A DNA stretch of 6,083 nucleotides from Rhodospirillales bacterium Alpha_05 (GTDB lineage Bacteria > Pseudomonadota > Alphaproteobacteria > Rhodospirillales > Rhodospirillaceae). The notes beneath the pieces are model-generated. The model was not told the origin of the DNA and searched no databases. It was given only the letters and a program-made list of their open reading frames with translations. Where the stretch lies: the NCBI GenBank assembly GCA_001603335.1, contig LUYR01000053.1, positions 1-6,083 on the forward strand, in the 5' to 3' direction. This document shows, piece by piece, positions 1 to 5,512 of this stretch; positions within the stretch are counted from its first letter, which is position 1, and each line of letters starts with the position of its first letter. Position numbers and translations under genes: made by a program.

Positions 1-167
1 GCGATCGCCTCCTCGACCTCGGCCCCGGCGAGCGACGGAACCGCGCCGACGGTGCTGCCGTCGGCGGGGTTGGTCACCGCAATGGTCTGGCCGCTCGACG
101 CATGCCGCCAGTCGCCGTTGATCAGGCAGGCGTTGCGGAGCAAGGCGGGGTTCTTGAGCTCGAGCAC
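1..167 (-). CDS. gabD: Succinate-semialdehyde dehydrogenase, N-terminal fragment (3' part outside window)
   Basis: The minus strand from a GTG at 167-165 reads without interruption to the window edge, giving 55 residues. The start M-L-E-L-K-N-P-A-L-L-R is followed by CLINGDWRHASSG and then AVTNPADGSTVGAVPSL. This closely matches the opening of GabD-type aldehyde dehydrogenases (INGEW, then VTNPANG, then GSVP). The family oxidises succinate semialdehyde to succinate with NAD(P)+ in the cytoplasm, at the end of GABA or 4-hydroxybutyrate breakdown. The GTG start is chosen because GGAGG (177-173) lies 5 bases upstream and I saw no in-frame ATG nearby. The NAD-binding core and catalytic Cys/Glu are outside the window, so substrate specificity rests on N-terminal resemblance. 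A related semialdehyde dehydrogenase such as glutarate-semialdehyde dehydrogenase remains possible. It is transcribed divergently from the SDR gene. Confidence 0.85.
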   Translation of the reverse strand, partial: MLELKNPALLRNACLINGDWRHASSGQTIAVTNPADGSTVGAVPSLAGAEVEEAI

Positions 168-254
168 GATATCCTCCGTCGATGGGTGAACTGGTCCAGA
201 TGAGGTGTAGCCCGCGCCGGCGAGAATCAACCGTCCGTGGAGCGAATCCCTGCC

Positions 255-283
255 TTGTCAGCGGTTTGGGCGTGGCCTAGCAT
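255..283 (+). promoter_or_regulatory. Candidate sigma70-type promoter of the SDR gene
   Basis: TTGTCA (255-260; 5 of 6 to TTGACA) and TAGCAT (278-283; 4 of 6 to TATAAT) are separated by the optimal 17 bases. Transcription would start near 290, just ahead of the GGAGG at 297-301, leaving a leader of about 20 bases. The match is by eye. It lies in the 141-base divergent gap between gabD and the SDR gene, where a promoter is expected. Confidence 0.5.
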
Positions 284-308
284 TGCCGCAAGCAACGGAG
301 GACATGCG

Positions 309-1049
309 ATGAAAACGGCGATCGTCACGGGAGCTGGAACGGGAATCGGGCGGTCGGCGGCGTTGGCGCTGCTCGACGCGGGATGGCGGGTCGCCCTCGC
401 CGGTCGGCGGATCGAGGCATTGGCGGAAACCGCGGCGTTGGCAACGGCGGGCGAGGCGCTGCCGGTGATCGCCGACGTCACCGACCCGGCTTCGGTCGAG
501 GCGCTGTTCGCGAGCGTCAAAACCGCCTGGGGACGGCTCGACCTGTTGTTCAACAACGCGGGGCGCGGCAGCCCCGCCTGCGAAATCGGCGAGGTCACCG
601 ATGCCGACTGGTTCGGTGTCGTCGACGCCAATCTCAACGGTGCGTTCCTTTGCGCCCGTGCCGCGTTCCGGATGATGAAGGCGCAGGCGCCGCAAGGCGG
701 CCGGATCATCAACAACGGCTCGATCAGCGCCTATGCGCCGCGCATCGGCAGTGCCCCCTACTCCGCCTCCAAGCATGCGATCACCGGGCTGACCAAGACC
801 ATCAGCCTCGACGGACGCCCCTACGATATCGCCTGCAGCCAGATCGACATCGGCAACGCCGCGACCTCGATGACCGAAAAGATGAACGAGGGCGTGCCCC
901 AGGCCAACGGCGAGATGATGGTCGAGCCGCGTATGGACGTCGGCCATGTCGGCCGCGCGGTGCTGCACATGGCGAGCCTGCCGCTCGAGGCGAACATCCA
1001 GTTCATGACGATCATGGCGACCAAGATGCCGTACCTCGGCCGCGGCTAA
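309..1049 (+). CDS. Short-chain dehydrogenase/reductase (SDR family oxidoreductase)
   Basis: This encodes a 246-residue classical SDR, normal length for the family, probably a cytoplasmic NAD(P)(H)-dependent reductase of a carbonyl or alcohol. The Rossmann motif TGAGTGIG is at residues 7-14, ADVTD at 55-59 and NNAG at 82-85. The catalytic set is Asn108, Ser138, Tyr151 and Lys155 (YSASK). Arg33-Arg34 after the second strand hints at NADP(H) preference. The substrate side is unusual: the common PG motif after the sixth strand is replaced by DIGNAATSM (180-188), and the protein ends in MATKMPYLGRG. I recall this ending from an uncharacterised SDR subgroup often labelled 3-oxoacyl-ACP reductase or simply SDR. 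The ATG at 309 is chosen because GGAGG (297-301) precedes it by 7 bases and the protein then begins directly at the Rossmann strand. An upstream in-frame GTG at 237 would add 24 unfamily-like residues. The substrate cannot be told; the adjacent gabD suggests hydroxyacid or semialdehyde metabolism, which is inference. Confidence 0.9.
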   Translation: MKTAIVTGAGTGIGRSAALALLDAGWRVALAGRRIEALAETAALATAGEALPVIADVTDPASVEALFASVKTAWGRLDLLFNNAGRGSPACEIGEVTDADWFGVVDANLNGAFLCARAAFRMMKAQAPQGGRIINNGSISAYAPRIGSAPYSASKHAITGLTKTISLDGRPYDIACSQIDIGNAATSMTEKMNEGVPQANGEMMVEPRMDVGHVGRAVLHMASLPLEANIQFMTIMATKMPYLGRG

Positions 1050-1089
1050 TTCAACGCCGGATCAAACATCATCATCGACGCCTCGCCGC

Positions 1090-1114
1090 CGCGGATCTGC
1101 CATGCAGATTCGCG
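1090..1114. other. Strong stem-loop downstream of the SDR gene (possible terminator or operator)
   Basis: The two arms CGCGGATCTGC (1090-1100) and GCAGATTCGCG (1104-1114) pair around the three-base loop CAT. This gives an 11-bp stem whose single non-Watson-Crick position (G1094 with T1110) is a G-U wobble in plus-strand RNA. It starts 41 bases after the SDR stop codon. No T tract follows, so it is not a standard intrinsic terminator. It could protect the 3' end of the SDR transcript, help Rho-dependent termination, or be a protein-binding dyad upstream of the transporter promoter. Confidence 0.55.
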
Positions 1115-1137
1115 CCGTGGTCATGCCTTGAATGCTG

Positions 1138-1164
1138 TTGATATGAACGTTGCGTTCCTATACA
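1138..1164 (+). promoter_or_regulatory. Candidate promoter of the MFS transporter gene
   Basis: TTGATA (1138-1143; 5 of 6 to TTGACA) is followed 15 bases later by TATACA (1159-1164; 4 of 6 to TATAAT). The spacing is shorter than ideal; shifting the -10 to ATACAT (1160-1165) gives 16 bases. The predicted start falls near 1170-1172, inside the palindrome cluster, with a leader of about 40 bases before the ATG at 1212. The stretch is clearly more AT-rich than the surrounding DNA, as expected for a promoter. Confidence 0.4.
1145..1157. promoter_or_regulatory. Inverted repeat GAACG-N3-CGTTC in the promoter spacer
   Basis: This is a perfect inverted repeat with 5-bp arms (1145-1149 and 1153-1157) around TTG, lying between the candidate -35 and -10 boxes of the transporter promoter. 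A bound regulator here would overlap RNA polymerase. Its arms share the ACG/CGT character of the larger palindrome cluster 25 bp downstream, so it may be a second, weaker site for the same regulator. This is inference from sequence symmetry only. Confidence 0.3.
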
Positions 1165-1168
1165 TCAG

Positions 1169-1190
1169 ACGTTTCGAAACGTTTTAAAAC
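1169..1190. promoter_or_regulatory. Overlapping palindrome cluster, probable operator of the MFS gene
   Basis: Three perfect palindromes overlap here: ACGTTTCGAAACGT (1169-1182), AAACGTTT (1177-1184) and GTTTTAAAAC (1181-1190). Their centres lie 5 bp apart. The stretch can also be read as two tandem 10-bp units, ACGTTTCGAA and ACGTTTTAAA, identical at 8 of 10 positions. AAACGTTT with a central CG resembles the core of LacI/PurR-family operators. The cluster sits at the predicted transcription start and just upstream of the ribosome binding site, a typical place for a repressor. No regulator gene is in the window, so the binding protein is unknown. Confidence 0.5.
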
Positions 1191-1211
1191 CGTCGACATA
1201 TGAGGAATAGT

Positions 1212-2537
1212 ATGTCTGAAGCCCAGGCGCCGACTGCGCCGTCCAACTCGGCGGGCCGCGTGCTTTTCGCGAGCCTGATCGGGACCACGATCGAGTTCTT
1301 CGATTTTTACATTTACGCCACCGCCGCCGTGATCATCTTCCCGAAGATGTTCTTCCCCGCGGGGAACCCGACCACCGCAGTCCTTCAGTCGCTTGCGACG
1401 TTCTCCATCGCATTCTTCGCGCGCCCGTTCGGCGCGGCGGTCTTCGGCCACTTCGGCGATCGCATCGGCCGCAAGGCGACCCTGGTTGCCGCGTTGATGA
1501 CCATGGGGCTCTCCACCGTCGCGATCGGCCTGCTGCCGACCTATCATTCCGTCGGCCTGATGGCGCCGCTCCTGCTGGCGCTCTGCCGCATGGGCCAGGG
1601 CCTCGGCCTCGGCGGCGAATGGGGCGGCGCGGTGCTGCTCGCCACCGAGAACGCGCCGAAGGGCAAGCGCGCCTGGTACGGCATGTTCCCGCAGTTGGGC
1701 GCGCCGGTCGGCTTCATCCTCGCCAACGGCAGCTTCATCATCCTCGCCGGCGTCCTGAGCGATTCCCAGTTCTTCTCCTGGGGCTGGCGGATTCCGTTCA
1801 TCGCCTCGTCGCTGCTGGTGTTCATGGGTCTGTGGGTGCGCCTGTCGCTCTCCGAAACCCCGGACTTCAAGCGCGCGATCGAGCGCGAGGAGCGCGTCAA
1901 GGTTCCGATCGCGAAGGTGTTCGCCGAGCAGAAGCTCCTCCTTCTCCTCGGCACCGTCGGCGCGATCTCGACCTTCGTGCTGTTCTACACCATGACCGTG
2001 TTCGCCCTGAACTGGGGCACCAGCGCGCTCGGCTACACGAAGTCCACCTTCCTGCCGCTGCAGATGGGCGGCGTGGTGTTCTTCGGCCTGATGATCCCGG
2101 TCTCGGCGCTGTTCGCCGACAAGTTCGGCTACAACCGCACCCTGATCTGGACCACCGCCGGCATCGTGCTGTTCGGCTTCGTCCTCGCGCCGATCTTCGG
2201 CTCGGGCAGCGAGATGGGCGTGTTCGCCTTCCTCGCCATCGGCTTCGCGTTGATGGGCTTCACCTACGGTCCGCTCGGCACCGCGCTCGCCGAGCCGTTC
2301 CCGACTGCGGTGCGCTACACCGGCGCGTCGATGACCTTCAACCTCGGCGGCATCTTCGGCGCATCGCTCGCGCCCTACATCGCCACCACGCTCGCCACCA
2401 ACTTCGGCCTCTCGGCCGTGGGCTGGTATCTCTCCGGCGCGGCCGCGCTGACCCTGGTGGCGCTGATCGCGCTGGACCGCAAGGTCAAGCGCAACGCCGC
2501 CATCGGCGACGCCCTGGCGCCCGAACCGGCGCTCTGA
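1212..2537 (+). CDS. MFS transporter, metabolite:H+ symporter family, YhjE-like
   Basis: This encodes a 441-residue inner-membrane protein with about 12 hydrophobic segments, the usual size for the MHS group of the major facilitator superfamily (ProP, KgtP, ShiA, YhjE). It resembles E. coli YhjE over its whole length. Shared stretches include SLIGTTIEFFDFYIYATAAV (21-40), the motif A loop GHFGDRIGRK (79-88), GQGLGLGGEWGGA (128-140), GMFPQLGAPVGF (157-168) and EPFPTAVRYTGAS (361-373). The family moves organic acids, betaines or similar metabolites with protons; the substrate here is not predictable. The ATG at 1212 is preferred over the in-frame ATG at 1200 because GAGGA (1202-1206) lies 5 bases before it, whereas nothing suitable precedes 1200. 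The gene is closed by the hairpin at 2559-2585 and seems to be a single-gene unit with its own promoter and operator. The nearby gabD and SDR genes would fit uptake of an organic acid, but that is guesswork. Confidence 0.93.
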   Translation: MSEAQAPTAPSNSAGRVLFASLIGTTIEFFDFYIYATAAVIIFPKMFFPAGNPTTAVLQSLATFSIAFFARPFGAAVFGHFGDRIGRKATLVAALMTMGLSTVAIGLLPTYHSVGLMAPLLLALCRMGQGLGLGGEWGGAVLLATENAPKGKRAWYGMFPQLGAPVGFILANGSFIILAGVLSDSQFFSWGWRIPFIASSLLVFMGLWVRLSLSETPDFKRAIEREERVKVPIAKVFAEQKLLLLLGTVGAISTFVLFYTMTVFALNWGTSALGYTKSTFLPLQMGGVVFFGLMIPVSALFADKFGYNRTLIWTTAGIVLFGFVLAPIFGSGSEMGVFAFLAIGFALMGFTYGPLGTALAEPFPTAVRYTGASMTFNLGGIFGASLAPYIATTLATNFGLSAVGWYLSGAAALTLVALIALDRKVKRNAAIGDALAPEPAL

Positions 2538-2558
2538 GGTTCTCGACCGTACGAATGG

Positions 2559-2585
2559 AAAAGGCCCGCTTCGGCGGGCCTTTTT
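2559..2585. terminator. Bidirectional intrinsic terminator between convergent genes
   Basis: The 7-bp GC stem GGCCCGC / GCGGGCC (2563-2569 and 2574-2580) closes on a TTCG loop (2570-2573). It is preceded by AAAA and followed by TTTTT (2581-2585). It starts about 20 bases after the transporter stop codon. On the minus strand it also ends in TTTT, directly after the TGA (2587-2585) of the TRIC-like gene, so one hairpin can end both convergent transcripts. The plus-strand T tract runs into that stop codon. Confidence 0.92.
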
Positions 2586-3202
2586 CATGGAGCGTTGCGG
2601 TCAGTGTAGACCGGGAGGGACAGGTTGCGGCGGATTGCGATCAGGCGCAGCAGCAATGCCGCCAGGAACCCGGCAGCGAGCGCCATGGTGCGGTCGTGGG
2701 TCGCATGCAGCAGGCCGACGAACAGCCCGGAGCCGAGCAAGGCCGCCGTGGCGTAGATGTCGCGGCGCAGGATCAACGGCTCCTCGCGGCAGAGGACGTC
2801 GCGCAGGATACCGCCGCCGCACGCGGTGATCGTGCCCATCGCCACCGCGATCAGGGGCTCGACGCCGAGCATCAACGCCTTCTCCGCCCCCACCACCGCG
2901 AACAGCCCGAGGCCGAAGGCATCGGCCACGAGTAGCGCGGTCATGTAGCGTTCGATGAAACGGGCGAGGAAAAACGTGATACAGGCGATCAGCACCGCAG
3001 CCAGCAGGTAGTTGGGGTCGCTGACCCAAAACACCGGCAACGCGCCGAGCGCCATGTCGCGCACCGTGCCGCCGCCGATCGCGGGCGCCATCGCCACGAC
3101 GATGAAGCCGAAGATGTCGTAGCGCTTGCGCGCCGCCATCAAAGCGCCCGACACCGCGAACACCGCGGTGCCGAGCAGGTCCATGGCATAGAGAACCGTC
3201 AT
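2585..3202 (-). CDS. Trimeric intracellular cation channel / YadS-YicG family membrane protein (UPF0126)
   Basis: This encodes a 205-residue, very hydrophobic inner-membrane protein with about seven membrane segments, the standard size for UPF0126 (Pfam 'Glycine transporter', also called the bacterial TRIC family). The characteristic internal duplication is plain. Half one has DLLGTAVFAVSGAL (8-21) and GGGTVRDM (43-50). Half two has DAFGLGLFAVVGAEKAL (94-110) and GGGILRDV (129-136). Prokaryotic members have been shown to form trimeric K+/Na+-conducting channels, while E. coli YicG has been linked to glycine transport, so the physiological substrate here is open. The ATG at 3202 has GGAGG (3215-3211) 8 bases upstream. 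It starts only 25 bases after the parC stop codon, with that binding site in the gap and no visible promoter, so it is most likely translated from the recO-parC transcript. The gene ends directly at the shared terminator. Confidence 0.9.
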   Translation of the reverse strand: MTVLYAMDLLGTAVFAVSGALMAARKRYDIFGFIVVAMAPAIGGGTVRDMALGALPVFWVSDPNYLLAAVLIACITFFLARFIERYMTALLVADAFGLGLFAVVGAEKALMLGVEPLIAVAMGTITACGGGILRDVLCREEPLILRRDIYATAALLGSGLFVGLLHATHDRTMALAAGFLAALLLRLIAIRRNLSLPVYTDRNAP

Positions 3203-3227
3203 CCGTCAGTCCTCCAGCGGGCGATCG

Positions 3228-5483
3228 TCAGCCCTCGAAGCCGAAGCGCAGGTTGCGCGGGAATCCGGTCGGCACCGGCTTGCCCACCTGGGCACGTTTG
3301 CCTTGCCACTGCATCATCTCGGGCACGGTGCGCACTCCCGCCTCGGTGCGCCACTGAAGGCCCGCCGAAGCCTCGAACACGCGGATGTCGGCAAGTCCGC
3401 CATCCTTGAACAGGCCGTCGTTCTTGAACTTCTGCAGGATCACGCCGCGACCGCGGGTCATCTCCGGAATTTCCGCGAGCGGATAGACCAGCAGGCGGCG
3501 GTTCTGGCCGACCGAGGCGACGGTGTCGCCGCAGTCCGCCGGACGGCAGATCGCGGCGGTCTCGCCATCGTTGAGGTTGAGAATCTGCTTGCCGCTGCGG
3601 GTCTGCGCTACCACCCCGTCTTCCGCGACGACGAAGCCATAGGCCGCCGAACTGGCGATCAGGAGCTTGCCGCCCGCGCGGTGGACGCGCATCGCGACGA
3701 TCTCGGCATCGTTGGGCAGGTCGAGGTGCAGGCGCAACGGTTCGCCGAAGCCACGGCCGCGCGGGATCTTGTCGCCCACCAGCGTATAGAAGCGGCCGTT
3801 GGTAGCGAAGAACAGGATCTTGTCGGTGGTCTGCGCCTGGAGCGTGAGGGCGAGGTCGTCGCCATCCTTGAACTTGGTCTCGCCGTTGATCTCGGTGTGG
3901 CCCTTGAGCGCGCGGATCCAGCCCTTCTGCGACAGGACAACGGTGATCGGTTCCTTCTCGATGAAGGCCTCCACCGGCACCTCGACCCGCTCGCCCGCGG
4001 TGCCGAAGCTGGTGCGGCGCTTGCCGAGCGCGGTGTCTTCGCCGAACTTCGCGCCGATCTCGGCGATTTCCGCGTCGAGGCGCGCCCAGCGCAGCGCCGG
4101 GTCGGCGAGCAACGCTTCGAGGTCGCGGCCTTCGGCGGAAAGCCCCTCGTGCTCTTTCCGGAGCGCCATTTCCTCAAGCCGGCGCAGCGAGCGCAAGCGC
4201 ATGTTGAGGATCGCTTCGGCCTGGACGTCGGTGAGGCCGAACGCCTTCATCAACTCGACCTTGGGCTCGTCCTCCTCGCGGATGATCCGGATCACTTCAT
4301 CGAGATTGAGGAAGCAGATCAGGAAGCCGTCGAGGATTTCCAGGCGATGCTTGATCTTCGCCAGGCGATGACGCGAGCGGCGCTCGAGCACGACATGGCG
4401 ATGGTCGAGGAAGTGGCGCAGCACCTGCTTGAGGTTGAGCACCGCCGGGACGCCGTTGCCGTCCAGCACGTTCATGTTGAGCGAGAAGCGGATTTCCAGC
4501 TCGGAGAGGCGGAACAGCTGCTCCATCAGGAGCTCGGCGTCGACGGTGCGATTGCGCGGCTCGATCACCAGGCGCACGTCCTCGGTGGATTCGTCGCGGA
4601 TGTCGGCGAGCAGCGGCAGCTTCTTCTGCGCCATCAGCTCGGCGATGCGCTCGATCAGCTTCGACTTCTGCACTTGGTAGGGAATTTCGGTGATCACGAT
4701 CTGGTAGAGACCGTGGCTCAAGGTTTCCTTCGCCCAGCGCGCCCTGAGGCGGAAGCCGCCGCGGCCGGTCTCGTAGGCGTCGCGGATCGAGGCCGGGTCT
4801 TCCACCAGCACGCCGCCGGTGGGGAAATCGGGACCGGGAACCAGCTCGACCAGCTCGGCCACCGTCGCATCCGGCTGGGTGATCAGGTGGCGCAGCGCGC
4901 GGCAGAGTTCGGCGGCGTTGTGCGGCGGAATGTTGGTCGCCATGCCCACCGCGATGCCCGACGCGCCGTTGGCGAGCAGGTTCGGGAACGCCGACGGCAG
5001 GACGATCGGCTCCTCGTCTTCGCCGTCGTAGGTCTTGCGGAAGTCGACGCTGTCTTCGTCGAGGCCATCCATCAGCGCCTGGGCGACTTCGGTGAGGCGG
5101 GATTCGGTGTATCGCATCGCTGCGGCGTTATCGCCGTCGATGTTGCCGAAGTTGCCCTGCCCTTCGATCAGCGGGTAGCGCACCGCGAAATCCTGTGCGA
5201 GGCGCACCAGGGCTTCGTAGACCGCCGTGTCGCCATGCGGGTGATACTTACCGATCACGTCGCCGACGACGCGCGCGCACTTCTTGAACCCCGAGGCCGG
5301 ATCGAGCTTGAGCATCCGCATCGCGTAGAGCAGGCGGCGGTGCACCGGCTTCAGGCCGTCGCGCACATCGGGCAACGACCGCGAAACGATCGTCGAGAGC
5401 GCATACGCGAGATAGCGGTCGCCTAACGCATCGCTCAAAGGAACGTCGCGAACATCCTGAACTGCCGTCGCCTTACTGGTCAT
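3228..5483 (-). CDS. parC: DNA topoisomerase IV subunit A
   Basis: This 751-residue protein is the size of E. coli ParC (752). Topoisomerase IV is a ParC2ParE2 enzyme that unlinks daughter chromosomes with ATP; ParC cuts and rejoins DNA. The N-terminal winged-helix/breakage-reunion domain contains RDGLKPVHRRLLYAM (41-55), YHPHGDTAVYEALV (80-93) and the catalytic tyrosine Tyr125 in AAMRYTESRL (121-130), with Arg124 beside it. The type IIA hallmark NLLANGASGIAVGMATNIPP lies at 168-187. The coiled-coil gate region includes QAEAILNMRLRSL (421-433), and a beta-propeller C-terminal domain runs from about 500 to the end. No QRRGGKG GyrA box is present, which with the shorter length favours ParC over GyrA. 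Thr86 occupies the position of E. coli ParC Ser80 in the quinolone region, and Glu90 matches Glu84. The ATG at 5483 follows AGGG (5494-5491) by 7 bases, a modest binding site. It lies 29 bases after the recO stop. Confidence 0.97.
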   Translation of the reverse strand: MTSKATAVQDVRDVPLSDALGDRYLAYALSTIVSRSLPDVRDGLKPVHRRLLYAMRMLKLDPASGFKKCARVVGDVIGKYHPHGDTAVYEALVRLAQDFAVRYPLIEGQGNFGNIDGDNAAAMRYTESRLTEVAQALMDGLDEDSVDFRKTYDGEDEEPIVLPSAFPNLLANGASGIAVGMATNIPPHNAAELCRALRHLITQPDATVAELVELVPGPDFPTGGVLVEDPASIRDAYETGRGGFRLRARWAKETLSHGLYQIVITEIPYQVQKSKLIERIAELMAQKKLPLLADIRDESTEDVRLVIEPRNRTVDAELLMEQLFRLSELEIRFSLNMNVLDGNGVPAVLNLKQVLRHFLDHRHVVLERRSRHRLAKIKHRLEILDGFLICFLNLDEVIRIIREEDEPKVELMKAFGLTDVQAEAILNMRLRSLRRLEEMALRKEHEGLSAEGRDLEALLADPALRWARLDAEIAEIGAKFGEDTALGKRRTSFGTAGERVEVPVEAFIEKEPITVVLSQKGWIRALKGHTEINGETKFKDGDDLALTLQAQTTDKILFFATNGRFYTLVGDKIPRGRGFGEPLRLHLDLPNDAEIVAMRVHRAGGKLLIASSAAYGFVVAEDGVVAQTRSGKQILNLNDGETAAICRPADCGDTVASVGQNRRLLVYPLAEIPEMTRGRGVILQKFKNDGLFKDGGLADIRVFEASAGLQWRTEAGVRTVPEMMQWQGKRAQVGKPVPTGFPRNLRFGFEG

Positions 5484-5512
5484 TTCCCCACCCTAATACG
5501 CCCGCGCCGCAA

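Noticed and set aside
191..199. Short dyad CTGG-T-CCAG in the divergent gabD/SDR gap
   Set aside because: Four-base arms occur often by chance, and flanking bases do not extend the symmetry.
204..230. Minus-strand TTGATT (230-225) and TACACC (209-204) as a gabD promoter
   Set aside because: The spacing is only 15 bases and the -10 match is poor. A gabD promoter should lie in 168-308 but I cannot place it with confidence.
237..308. N-terminal extension of the SDR protein from a GTG at 237
   Set aside because: The added 24 residues are not like an SDR start, they contain the predicted promoter, and a strong GGAGG precedes the ATG at 309.
1158..2588. A 476-codon minus-strand reading frame opposite the MFS transporter gene
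   Set aside because: Its product is rich in Arg, Glu, Gly, Ala and His without domain character. It is the antisense of a GC-biased coding region, and the plus-strand frame is unmistakably a transporter.
1619..2935. A plus-strand frame running through the MFS gene, the terminator and the TRIC-like gene
   Set aside because: It is out of frame with both real genes, crosses an intrinsic terminator and has an Arg-rich nonsense composition.
3303..5426. A 707-codon plus-strand reading frame opposite parC
   Set aside because: The product is low-complexity Arg/Ala/Glu/His/Val with no recognisable motif. Codons read opposite a strongly third-position GC-biased gene rarely form stops, so long antisense frames are expected. 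ParC on the other strand is certain.
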